DNA of 64,000 bases from Quadrisphaera setariae. GTDB lineage: Bacteria; Actinomycetota; Actinomycetes; Actinomycetales; Quadrisphaeraceae. The notes under the pieces were generated by a model. It was not told the DNA's origin and searched no databases. It worked only from the letters and a program-made list of their open reading frames with translations. The DNA lies in NCBI RefSeq assembly GCF_008041935.1, contig NZ_VKAC01000004.1, forward strand, positions 124,001 through 188,000, given 5' to 3'. A program made the position numbers and the translations under genes. This document shows, piece by piece, positions 22,655 through 31,181 of this stretch (its first letter is position 1; each line of letters opens with the position of its first letter).

Positions 22655-23784
22655 AGGGCCGCCAGCTTCCGGCGGCGCACGAGGACGACGAAGGCGGGAC
22701 CGCCGACCACCGCGAGCACCACCCCTACGGGGATCTCGGCGGGCACCGCCACCAGGCGGCCCAGGACGTCGGCGAAGAGCACCAGCACGGCGCCCACGAG
22801 CGCTGAGACGGGCAGCAGCCAGCGGTGGACGGGCCCCACCAGCGCCCGGGCCACGTGGGGCACCACGAGCCCGACGAAGGCGACCGGCCCGCAGGCCGCG
22901 GTGGCGGCCCCGACCAGCGCGACGACGGCGAGGACGCCCAGCAGCCGGGCCGGGCCCAGGCGCACGCCGGCGCCGCGGGCGACGTCGTCGCCCAGGGCCA
23001 GCAGGTCCAGGCTGCGGGCGCCGAGCAGGGCGAGCACCAGGCCGAGCGCGACCACCGGCGCCGCGATCGCCACCACGGGAGCGGAGCTGACCAGGGACCC
23101 GACCGCCCAGAAGCGGAAGGCCTGCAGCGCGGTGGCGTCGCCGAGGATGACGGCCTGGACCAGCGCGCCCAGCAGGGCGGTGACCGCGGCGCCGGCCAGC
23201 ACCAGGGTCAGCGGGTCGCGCAGGCCGCGCCCGCTCCCCCCGCCGGCTCCGGCGATGCCGAGGACGACGAGGGCGCCGGCGGCGGCGCCGACCAGGGCCG
23301 CGGTGACGGTGGCCACGGGCGGCAGGACGCCGTCGGCACCGAGGAGGACCGCCGCCAGGACCACCGCCAGGCCAGCCCCCTGGGTGACGCCGAGCAGACC
23401 GGGGTCGGCCAGGGGGTTGCGGGTGTGGCCCTGCATGAGCGCGCCGGCGACGCCCAGGGCTGCGCCGGCCAGCAGTCCCAGGGCCGTGCGGGGCACGCGC
23501 AGCTGCCAGACGATGACGGCGACCTCGCCGTCGGCTCCGGCCGCGCCCGCCGCGCCGGGACCCTGCGACAGCACCTGGGTGACCGTCGACAGCGGCAGGG
23601 CGCGCGATCCGAGCGCCAGGCTGGCGGCGGCGCCGGCCACGGCGAGGACGAGCAGGAGGAGCACCGCGGTGAGCCGTCGGCTGCGCCGCTGGCCCGGCTG
23701 TCGGTCGGCCCGAGGAGGCGCCGGCGGCGCGGAGGGGCCGGCGCCCGCTGCGCCGGGGCGCGCGGAGGCGGCGGTCGCGATCAC
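22651..23784 (-). CDS. FecCD-family siderophore ABC permease (first)
   Basis: 377 aa, about ten membrane helices, preceded by a ~40-residue cytoplasmic Ala/Pro/Arg-rich extension. FecCD motifs include LRVPRTALGLLAGAALGVAG, HTRNPLADPGLLGVTQGA, LGDDVARGAGVRLG and CGPVAFVGLVVPH. First gene of the four-gene operon. The GTG at 23784 lies 7 nt after TAACCT, so transcript and translation probably start together. That promoter is covered by the iron box at 23790-23808, so expression should rise when iron is scarce. Confidence 0.9.
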   Translation of the reverse strand: MIATAASARPGAAGAGPSAPPAPPRADRQPGQRRSRRLTAVLLLLVLAVAGAAASLALGSRALPLSTVTQVLSQGPGAAGAAGADGEVAVIVWQLRVPRTALGLLAGAALGVAGALMQGHTRNPLADPGLLGVTQGAGLAVVLAAVLLGADGVLPPVATVTAALVGAAAGALVVLGIAGAGGGSGRGLRDPLTLVLAGAAVTALLGALVQAVILGDATALQAFRFWAVGSLVSSAPVVAIAAPVVALGLVLALLGARSLDLLALGDDVARGAGVRLGPARLLGVLAVVALVGAATAACGPVAFVGLVVPHVARALVGPVHRWLLPVSALVGAVLVLFADVLGRLVAVPAEIPVGVVLAVVGGPAFVVLVRRRKLAAL

Positions 23785-23789
23785 AGGGG

Positions 23790-23808
23790 TGAGGTTAGCC
23801 TGCCCTCA
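23790..23808 (-). promoter_or_regulatory. IdeR/DmdR-type iron box
   Basis: TGAGGTTAGCCTGCCCTCA matches the 19-bp iron-box pattern TTAGGTTAGSCTAACCTAA at 15 positions and keeps the dyad. It covers the -10 region of the siderophore operon, so Fe-bound IdeR/DmdR should repress it. Confidence 0.8.
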
Positions 23809-23822
23809 CCTCAGAGGGAAAC

Positions 23823-23870
23823 CACCCCCGTCATCGTCCTCGTGGCCCAGGGAGGACGACGACGGGGGTG
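23823..23870 (-). terminator. Hairpin downstream of pyc
   Basis: CACCCCCGTC-A-TCGTCCTC pairs with GAGGACGA-C-GACGGGGGTG, a long stem with one mismatch and a loop of about 10 nt. It lies 23 bp past the pyc stop, upstream of the siderophore operon promoter. Confidence 0.7.
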
Positions 23871-23892
23871 CGGGCTCGCGAGCGGGGTGGGC

Positions 23893-26800
23893 TCAGGTCG
23901 TCGTGATCTCCACGACCAGGTCGCCGCCCTCGACCTGCTGCACCTTCCCGATGGCCAGGCGCCGGACGGTGCCGGCGACGGGGGTGGTGATGGAGGCCTC
24001 CATCTTCATGGCCTCGATGGTGGCGACCGTCTGGCCGGCCTCGACGGCATCGCCCTCGCCGACCACGAGCGTGACCACCCCGGCGAAGGGCGAGGCGACG
24101 TGGCCGGGTCGGGAGGGGTCGGCCTTCTCGGCCGAGGCGACGGAGACCTCCAGGGTCCGGTCGCGCACGGCCACCGGGCGCAGCTGGCCGTTGAGGACCG
24201 TCATGACGGTGCGCAGGGCCCGCTCATCGGCCTCGCCGACGGCCTCGAGGCCGGCGATGAGGGAGACGCCGCGCCCCAGGGCGATGACGGACTCCTCCCC
24301 ACGGCGCAGGCCGTAGAGGTAGTCGCGGGTGTCGAGCACCGAGACGTCGCCGTAGGCCTCCCGCACCCGGGCCAGCTCAGCGGACGGGCCGGGGAAGAGC
24401 AGGCGGTTGAGCAGGTCGCGGCGCGAGGCGCTGGTGCCGCGCTCGCCCAGGTCGGGCGGCGCCGCGAGCGCGGTGGCGTCGTCGGGGGCGAGGGCGGTCT
24501 CGGCGGGGGTGGTGCGGGTGGCGCGGCCCGCGAGCGCCTTGGTGCGGAAGGGCTCGGGCCAGCCGCCGGGCGGGTCGCCGAGCTCTCCGGACAGGAAGCC
24601 GATGACGGAGTCGGGGACGTCGAAGCGCTGGGGGTCGGCGGCGAAGTCCTCGGGGTCGGCGCCGACGGCGACGAGGTGGAGGGCGAGGTCTCCGACGACC
24701 TTGGAGGAGGGGGTGACCTTGATGAGGTGGCCGAGGATGCGGTCGGCGGCGTGGTACGTCGCTTCGACCTGTTCGAACTTCTCGCCGACGCCGAGGGCGA
24801 TGGCCTGCTGGCGGAGGTTGGAGAGCTGGCCGCCGGGGATCTCGTGGTCGTAGACGCGTCCGGTGGGGGCGCCGATGCCGGACTCGAAGGGGGCGTAGAG
24901 GCGGCGGACGGCTTCCCAGTAGGGCTCGAGGTCCATGACGGCGCGCAGGTCGAGGCCGGTGTCGCGGTCGGTGTGGCGCAGGGCGGCGACCAGGGCGGAG
25001 GCGGGGGGCTGGCTGGTGGTGCCGGCCATGGGGGCGGAGGCGGCGTCGACGGCGTCCACGCCCGCCTCGACGGCCGCGAGGAGGGTGGCGAGCTGGCCGC
25101 CGGCGGTGTCGTGGGTGTGCAGGTGGACGGGGAGGTCGAAGCGCTGTCGGAGCGCGGAGATGAGCTTCTTCGCGGCGGGTGGGCGCAGGAGGCCGGCCAT
25201 GTCCTTGACGGCGAGGACGTGGGCGCCGGCGTCGACGATCTGCTCGGCCAGGCGCAGGTAGTAGTCGAGGGTGTACAGGTGTTCGGACGGGTCGGACAGG
25301 TCGGAGGTGTAGCAGAGGGTGCCTTCGGCGACGGCGGTGCCGGTCTCGAGGACGGCGTCGATGGCGGGGCGGATCTGGGTGATGTCGTTGAGGGCGTCGA
25401 AGATGCGGAAGACGTCGACACCGGTGGCGGTCGCCTCGGCGACGAACGCCCTGGTCACCGCCTCGGGGTAGGGGGTGTAGCCGACGGTGTTGCGTCCGCG
25501 CAGCAGCATCTGCAGGGCGAGGTTGGGCATGGCCTCGCGCAGGGCGGCCAGGCGGTCCCAGGGGTCTTCGCCGAGGAAGCGCAGGGCGACGTCGTAGGTG
25601 GCCCCTCCCCAGCACTCCACGGAGAGCAGGTCGGGGAGGGTGCGGGCCAGGTGGGGGGCGGCGGCGACCAGGTCGCGGGTGCGCACGCGGGTGGCGAGCA
25701 GGCTCTGGTGGGCGTCGCGGAAGGTGGTGTCGGTGACGGCCACGGGCACCTGGGCGCGCAGCTGGGCGGCCCAGGCGGCCGGGCCGAGGGCGAGCAGGCG
25801 CTGGCGGGAGCCGTCCGGGGCGGGCGCTTCGAGGTCGACGCGGGCGGGTAGCTTCGCGGCCGGGGCCAGGGAGGTGGGGGCCTCTCCGTGCGGGCGGTGG
25901 ACCGTGACGTCGGCCAGGTAGGTCATGAGCTTGGTGCCGCGGTCGGCGGGGGTGCGGGCCCGCAGCAGCTCGGGGCGCTCCTCGATGAAGGAGGTGGCCA
26001 CGTCACCGGCGATGAAGGCCGGGTCGTCCAGGACCGCCTGGAGGAAGGGGATGTTGGTGCTGACCCCGCGCACGCGGAACTCCGCGAGCGCGCGGCGCTG
26101 GCGGCGCACGGCGGTGGGGAAGTCGCGGCCGCGGCAGGTGACCTTGACGAGCATGGAGTCGAAGTGGGCGCTGATCTCGACGCCGGTGTCGATGGTGCCG
26201 CCGTCGAGGCGGACGCCGGCGCCGGCGGCGGAGCGGTAGGCGGTGATGGTGCCGGTGTCGGGCCGGAAGCCGTTGGCGGGGTCCTCGGTGGTGACGCGGC
26301 ACTGCAGGGCGGCGCCGCGCAGGACGATGCGGTCCTGGGACAGGCCGAGGTCGGCGAAGGTCTCCCCCGCGGCGATGCGCATCTGGGACTGGACGAGGTC
26401 GACGTCGGTGACCTCCTCGGTGACGGTGTGCTCCACCTGGATGCGGGGGTTCATCTCGATGAAGACGTGCTGGCCGGCGCGCTCGCCGGCGGTCTCGACG
26501 AGGAACTCCACGGTGCCGGCGTTGACGTAGCCGATGGAGCGGGCGAAGGCGAGGGCGTCGCGGGTGAGGGCGTCGCGCAGGGCCGGGTCGAGGTTCGGGG
26601 CGGGGGCGATCTCGATGACCTTCTGGTGGCGCCGCTGCAGGGAGCAGTCGCGTTCGAACAGGTGGACGAACCCGTCGTCGGTGGAGCCCTCGCTCCCCTG
26701 CTCGTGGGTGCCGGCGGTGCCGTCGGACAGCACCTGCACCTCGATGTGGCGCGGGCGCAGCACCGCCTGCTCCAGGAACACCGTCGGGTCCCCGAAGGCG

Positions 26801-27369
26801 CCCTCGGCCTCGCGCATGGCCGTCGCGAGGGCCTCCGCGAGCGCGGCGGGGTCGTCCACGCGGCGCATGCCGCGTCCGCCGCCGCCGGCGACGGCCTTGA
26901 CGAAGATCGGGAACCCGATGTCGCCGGCTGCGGCCACCAGCTCGTCCACGTCGGACGAGGGCGCTGAGGAGCGCAGCACGGGGATGCCGGCCTCGCGGGC
27001 GCGTCCCAGGGCGCGGACCTTGTTGCCCGCCAGCTCCAGCACCCCTGGCGGCGGGCCGACGAAGGCGATGCCGGCGTCGGCGCAGGCCTGGGCCAGGCGG
27101 GGGTTCTCCGAGAGGAACCCGTAGCCGGGGTAGACCGCGTCGGCGCCGGACTCCCTGGCGACGCGGACGATCTCCTCGACGTCGAGGTAGGCGCGCACGG
27201 GGTGGCCGCGCTCGCCGATCTGGTAGGCCTCGTCGGCCTTGATGCGGTGCACCGCCCCGCGGTCCTCGTAGGGGTAGACCGCCACGGTGCGGGCTCCCAG
27301 CTCCACGGCGGCGCGGAAGGCGCGGACCGCGATCTCCCCGCGGTTGGCGACCAGGACCTTGCGGAACAC
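23893..27369 (-). CDS. pyc: Pyruvate carboxylase
   Basis: 1158 aa, full length for the single-chain enzyme that makes oxaloacetate from pyruvate, bicarbonate and ATP. Biotin carboxylase domain: FRKVLVANRGEIAVRAF at the start, the ATP-grasp loop KAVAGGGGRGMRRV and the EMNPRIQVEHTVTEEV block. Carboxyltransferase: DTTFRDAHQSLLATRVRTRD, then the PYC_OADA region. The biotin domain ends the protein with EAMKMEAS (biotinyl Lys about 1122). The GTG at 27369 is preceded by GGAGG. A His-tag-like or signal region is absent; the enzyme is cytosolic. It stands alone with its own terminator. Confidence 0.96.
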   Translation of the reverse strand: MFRKVLVANRGEIAVRAFRAAVELGARTVAVYPYEDRGAVHRIKADEAYQIGERGHPVRAYLDVEEIVRVARESGADAVYPGYGFLSENPRLAQACADAGIAFVGPPPGVLELAGNKVRALGRAREAGIPVLRSSAPSSDVDELVAAAGDIGFPIFVKAVAGGGGRGMRRVDDPAALAEALATAMREAEGAFGDPTVFLEQAVLRPRHIEVQVLSDGTAGTHEQGSEGSTDDGFVHLFERDCSLQRRHQKVIEIAPAPNLDPALRDALTRDALAFARSIGYVNAGTVEFLVETAGERAGQHVFIEMNPRIQVEHTVTEEVTDVDLVQSQMRIAAGETFADLGLSQDRIVLRGAALQCRVTTEDPANGFRPDTGTITAYRSAAGAGVRLDGGTIDTGVEISAHFDSMLVKVTCRGRDFPTAVRRQRRALAEFRVRGVSTNIPFLQAVLDDPAFIAGDVATSFIEERPELLRARTPADRGTKLMTYLADVTVHRPHGEAPTSLAPAAKLPARVDLEAPAPDGSRQRLLALGPAAWAAQLRAQVPVAVTDTTFRDAHQSLLATRVRTRDLVAAAPHLARTLPDLLSVECWGGATYDVALRFLGEDPWDRLAALREAMPNLALQMLLRGRNTVGYTPYPEAVTRAFVAEATATGVDVFRIFDALNDITQIRPAIDAVLETGTAVAEGTLCYTSDLSDPSEHLYTLDYYLRLAEQIVDAGAHVLAVKDMAGLLRPPAAKKLISALRQRFDLPVHLHTHDTAGGQLATLLAAVEAGVDAVDAASAPMAGTTSQPPASALVAALRHTDRDTGLDLRAVMDLEPYWEAVRRLYAPFESGIGAPTGRVYDHEIPGGQLSNLRQQAIALGVGEKFEQVEATYHAADRILGHLIKVTPSSKVVGDLALHLVAVGADPEDFAADPQRFDVPDSVIGFLSGELGDPPGGWPEPFRTKALAGRATRTTPAETALAPDDATALAAPPDLGERGTSASRRDLLNRLLFPGPSAELARVREAYGDVSVLDTRDYLYGLRRGEESVIALGRGVSLIAGLEAVGEADERALRTVMTVLNGQLRPVAVRDRTLEVSVASAEKADPSRPGHVASPFAGVVTLVVGEGDAVEAGQTVATIEAMKMEASITTPVAGTVRRLAIGKVQQVEGGDLVVEITTT

Positions 27370-27515
27370 GGGACCTCCAGGAGGACGGCGCAGCACGCGA
27401 CGGCCCCGGCGGTGCACCTGCGGTCGTGCAGGAGGTGCAGCCACGGGGCAGCGCCGCCGGGCGTCCCGCGACCGTAGCGGGGGCCGATCAGGCAGCGCAC
27501 CCCTAGGTTCGGCGC

Positions 27516-27986
27516 ATGGCACGAACCATCGCGACCACCACCCGCGTCGACCTGGGCGGGCTGCTCGACTTCGCGCGCACCCGCCACGACGGCGTCCTGA
27601 CCACGTTCCGCCGCGACGGGTCCCTGCAGTCCTCTCCGGTCACCTGCGGCGTCGCCGGCACCGGGGAGCAGGCCCGCTTCGTGGTGTCCACCTACCCCGA
27701 CCGCGCGAAGGCGGTGAACCTGCGCCGCGACCCGCGCGCCTCCCTGGTGGTGCTCTCCCCCGGGTTCGGCAACGACTGGGTCCAGGTGGACGGCACCGCG
27801 CAGGTCGTCGACGGCGAGGACGCCGTGGAGCCGCTGGTGGAGTACTTCCGCTGCATCTCCGGGGAGCACCCCGACTGGGACGAGTACCGCCAGGCCATGC
27901 GCGACCAGGGCAAGTCGCTGATCAGCATCACCCCCACCCGCTGGGGCCCGGTCGCCACCGGCGGGTTCCCCGCCCGGCTGGCCTGA
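27516..27986 (+). CDS. PPOX-class (F420-type) oxidoreductase
   Basis: 156 aa single split-barrel domain of the pyridoxamine-5'-phosphate-oxidase-like superfamily. The pattern GVLTTFRRDGSLQSSPV, TYPDRAKAVNLRRDPRASLVVL and WVQVDGTAQVVD fits the actinobacterial F420-dependent subgroup (TIGR03618-like). Such proteins reduce small substrates with F420H2; the substrate here is unknown. TAGGTT lies 6 nt before the ATG at 27516, suggesting a leaderless mRNA. It is divergent from pyc and convergent with the GCS2-type ligase gene. Confidence 0.85.
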   Translation: MARTIATTTRVDLGGLLDFARTRHDGVLTTFRRDGSLQSSPVTCGVAGTGEQARFVVSTYPDRAKAVNLRRDPRASLVVLSPGFGNDWVQVDGTAQVVDGEDAVEPLVEYFRCISGEHPDWDEYRQAMRDQGKSLISITPTRWGPVATGGFPARLA

Positions 27987-28061
27987 GCAGCCGACCCGGG
28001 CTGAGCCGCCACGGCGCGCGCTCGGCGCACCTCGGGTCGGGCCAGGTCAGATCACGCCAGG

Positions 28062-29672
28062 TCACGCCAGGTCGGGCCAGGTGTGCACGGGCTCCCCGCC
28101 GTCCTGGTGGTCCGCGTAGCGCTCCACCACCCCCGCGAGCGCGGTGCGCCGGTCGGCGCCGCGCTCCTCCAGGGCCGCCAGTGCGCGGGCCTGCCACTGG
28201 GCTCCGGTGCGTCCGGTGGTGGCGCGCTCCTGCGCGACCTGCAGGTACCTGTCGACCTCGGCGGCGGCGACCCCGGCGGCGGCCAGGCCGTCCGCCGCCA
28301 GGGGCAGCACCTGGTCCAGCAGGAGCCGGCGGGCCTCGGCCATCCCGAGCCCGGGCCACGGCAGCCGGGCCCGCAGGCCCTCGCGGGCGCCGGCGTGCAG
28401 GCCGGCGACCACCGCGCTGTGCGGCAGCAGGAGCGCGGGGTCGGGTCCGCTGGTGCGCAGGGCGTGCACGGCCCCCAGCCAGACCGCGGCGTCGGCGACG
28501 GCGTCCAGCACCGTGGGGGCGGCGGGCAGGACGCGGTTCTCGATGCGCAGGTGCGCCCGCTCGGGGCGGTCGGCTGCGCCGCCGCTCGGGGCGACGTCGT
28601 ACACGGGACGGTTCCAGCGCCACACCGTCCCTCCCTGCAGGCACAGCTCGGGCAGGCGCGGCGCACGACCGGCGGCCAGCTCGGCGGCCGGGTCCTCGGT
28701 CCAGGTCTGGGGCAGCAGCGGCGGGAAGTCGCGGACGTTCTCGGCGAACAGGTCCCACGCCGCGAGCGCCCCGCGGCCGGCGTCGAGCCAGTCGCTGCCG
28801 CTGAACACCCTCGGGGGCGCGCCGGCGGCGGCCAGCTCGGGGGGACGGGTGTCGACGGCCTGGGTGAACACCGGCACCCGCGACTCCTCCCAGCACCGCG
28901 CGCCGAACGCGAACGGGCTGTTCGCCCCGAGCGCGAGCTGCGGCCCCATGAGCAGCTGGGCGGCGTTCCAGCTGGCCGCGAACTGCTCGGGGGCCACCTT
29001 GAGGTGCACCTGGGTGCTGGTGCAGGCCCCCTCGGCGGCCAGGGTGTCCAGCAGCAGCGAGAGCCGCTGCCCGCCGGGGGTGCCCGGCGCCGCCTCGACG
29101 TCGAGGGCGAGGTCCTCTCCTCGGGCCTCCAGCACCGCCTCCTGCAGCGCCCGGTACCGCGCCGAGGGGGTCATCCAGTCCCCACGGGTGTGCTCGGGCA
29201 GCAGGGTGGGCAGCAGGCCCGTCATGAGCAGGCGGCCACCGACCTCCCCGGCGCGGGCGTGGGCGGCGTCGAGGCGGCTGCGCAGCCCCCGCTCCAGCGC
29301 CGCCAGGCCGCGGCCCTCCAGCGCTCCGGGCGGCAGGTTGACCTCCAGGGTGTGGGCGCTGATCTCCGGCCCCCACAGCTTCCCGTCGGAGCCCCCCGAC
29401 CCTCCTGGGCCCCCTGAGGCTCCGGGTCCGGAGGCGGCGGCGATGCGCTGCAGCACGGCGTCGTTGGCGCGCAGCGGGGCGCTGCTGGCGGGGTCGACGA
29501 GCACCAGCTCCAGCTCGACACCCACCCGCGGCGCGTCGTCCTCGAAGCGGGCGCGGCCGCGGGCGTGCTCGGTGAGCATCCCCTCCAGCGCACCCAGGCA
29601 CAGCGCGAGGCGCTCCCGGTGCGCGCGGCGCCGCTCGCGTCCCAGCGCCGCGGCGTCGACCTCCTGCCCCAC
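28062..29672 (-). CDS. Glutamate-cysteine ligase family (GCS2-type) protein
   Basis: About 536 aa. It belongs to the GCS2 carboxylate-amine ligase fold: VGVELELVLVDP, the HTLEVNLPPG motif, CTSTQVHLKVAPE, LGANSPFAFG and ERAHLRIENRVLPAAPT. Relatives join the gamma-carboxyl of glutamate to an amine (cysteine in gamma-glutamylcysteine or ergothioneine synthesis); the exact substrate is not decided here. A Gly/Ser-rich loop (about residues 60-75) lies between strands. The GTG at 29672 is chosen because GGAGG sits 7-8 nt upstream. The 3' end runs into a 10-bp tandem repeat (GCCAGGTC-like, 28039-28082). It is divergent from sbcD. Confidence 0.82.
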   Translation of the reverse strand: MGQEVDAAALGRERRRAHRERLALCLGALEGMLTEHARGRARFEDDAPRVGVELELVLVDPASSAPLRANDAVLQRIAAASGPGASGGPGGSGGSDGKLWGPEISAHTLEVNLPPGALEGRGLAALERGLRSRLDAAHARAGEVGGRLLMTGLLPTLLPEHTRGDWMTPSARYRALQEAVLEARGEDLALDVEAAPGTPGGQRLSLLLDTLAAEGACTSTQVHLKVAPEQFAASWNAAQLLMGPQLALGANSPFAFGARCWEESRVPVFTQAVDTRPPELAAAGAPPRVFSGSDWLDAGRGALAAWDLFAENVRDFPPLLPQTWTEDPAAELAAGRAPRLPELCLQGGTVWRWNRPVYDVAPSGGAADRPERAHLRIENRVLPAAPTVLDAVADAAVWLGAVHALRTSGPDPALLLPHSAVVAGLHAGAREGLRARLPWPGLGMAEARRLLLDQVLPLAADGLAAAGVAAAEVDRYLQVAQERATTGRTGAQWQARALAALEERGADRRTALAGVVERYADHQDGGEPVHTWPDLA

Positions 29673-29822
29673 CGCCCCCACCTCCTCGTGCACCCACCTG
29701 CCAGACGGACACCTGCTCCGAGCGGGTGACCTCCTGCCGGCCCGCACCGCGCTGCGCTGCGGGCGCCTGCGGTGCGTGACCCGCCGGACGGGCTGTCGGT
29801 GGGGCCGCCTAGCGTCCCAGGG

Positions 29823-31181
29823 GTGCGGATCCTCCACACCTCCGACTGGCACCTGGGGCGCAGCTTCCACCGGGTCGGCATGCTCGAGCACCAGGCGTCG
29901 GCCCTCGACGCGCTGGTCGAGGTGGTGCGCTCCGAGCGGGTCGACGCCGTCGTCGTCGCCGGTGACGTCTACGACCGGGCGCTGCCAGCGGTCGACGCGG
30001 TGGAGGTCCTCGACGACGCCCTGCACCGCCTGCTCGGGGCCGGAGCGCAGGTGCTGCTCACCAGCGGCAACCACGACTCGCCCGCCCGCCTCGGCTTCGG
30101 CGGGCGTGCCCTGGAGCGCGCCGGGCTGCACCTGCGCACCCGCGTGGCCGACGCCGCCCGCCCGGTGGAGCTGTCCGACGCCCACGGGCCGGTGGCCCTG
30201 TACGGCATCCCCTACCTCGAGCCGGGGCTGGTCGCGGGCCCCCTGGGCGTGGCGCGCAGCCACGCCGCGGTGCTCGGGGAGGTCGCAGGCCGGGTCCGGG
30301 CTGACCTCGCCGCCCGCCGCGCCGGGGACGGTGCCCGGGGGCGCACCCGAGCGGTGCTGGCGGCGCACGCCTTCGTCGTCGGTGGCGAGGCCAGCGGTGA
30401 CGAGCGCGACATCACCGTCGGCGGGGTCGGGTCGGTGCCCGCCGGCGTGCTCCTGGGCGGCCCAGGACAAGAGCCAGGACCAGAGCAGGACGACGACGCG
30501 GGCCCGGGCACCTGCCCCGGGACCTCGCTGGACTACCTGGCCCTGGGGCACCTGCACGGACGGCAGGTCGTCGCCGAGCACGTGCGCTACTCCGGGTCGC
30601 CCCTGGCGTACGCCTTCTCCGAGGCCGGGCGCACCAAGGGCCACTGGCTCCTCGAGCTCGGCGCGGCCGGGGTGGAGCGGGTCGACGCCGTGGACGTGAC
30701 CCCACCGCGACCGCTGGCGCTGCTGCGCGGGTCCCTGGACGAGCTCCTGAGCGCCCCCGAGCACGAGCACGCGCGGCAGGCGTGGTGCCAGGTGGTCCTC
30801 ACCGACCCCGAGCGGCCCCGCGAACCCATGGCTGCGCTGCGCACCCGCTTCCCGCACGTGCTCGTCCTGTCCTGGGAGCCCGAGCGCGCCGACAGCGACC
30901 GTCGCCCGCAGGGCTACGCCGAGCGCGTCGCGGGCCTGGACGAGGAGTCGCTGTGCTGCTCCTTCGTCGACCACGTGCGCGGACGCGCCGCCGACCCGGC
31001 CGAGCGAGCACTGCTGCGCGCCGCCCTGGAGGCCACCCGCCCCGAGCTGGTCGAGGCCGACCACCGCCCTGACAGCTCAGCACGCCCAGAGCTGGTCGAC
31101 GAGCCCGCCGAGGTCGACCTCCGCGAGCGCCACCTCGGCGCCGCAGGTCGCTCGCGCGCCGCCGAGGCGGCCAGCGCGTGA
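29823..31181 (+). CDS. sbcD: SbcD nuclease subunit
   Basis: About 452 aa calcineurin-like phosphoesterase, the nuclease half of the SbcCD (Mre11-Rad50-like) complex that trims DNA ends and cuts hairpins formed at palindromes. Metal-binding motifs: LHTSDWHLGRSF, VVAGDVYDRA, LTSGNHDSPARLGF, LAAHAFVVGG and LALGHLHGRQ. An Asp/Gly-rich insert precedes the last motif. The GTG at 29823 follows TAGCGT by 7 nt, so it is probably leaderless. Its stop overlaps the sbcC start. Confidence 0.93.
   Translation: MRILHTSDWHLGRSFHRVGMLEHQASALDALVEVVRSERVDAVVVAGDVYDRALPAVDAVEVLDDALHRLLGAGAQVLLTSGNHDSPARLGFGGRALERAGLHLRTRVADAARPVELSDAHGPVALYGIPYLEPGLVAGPLGVARSHAAVLGEVAGRVRADLAARRAGDGARGRTRAVLAAHAFVVGGEASGDERDITVGGVGSVPAGVLLGGPGQEPGPEQDDDAGPGTCPGTSLDYLALGHLHGRQVVAEHVRYSGSPLAYAFSEAGRTKGHWLLELGAAGVERVDAVDVTPPRPLALLRGSLDELLSAPEHEHARQAWCQVVLTDPERPREPMAALRTRFPHVLVLSWEPERADSDRRPQGYAERVAGLDEESLCCSFVDHVRGRAADPAERALLRAALEATRPELVEADHRPDSSARPELVDEPAEVDLRERHLGAAGRSRAAEAASA

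Noticed and set aside
22825-25851. 1008-codon plus-strand frame over the permease and pyc genes
   Set aside because: Gly/Asp-rich antisense shadow of pyc and the first siderophore permease gene.
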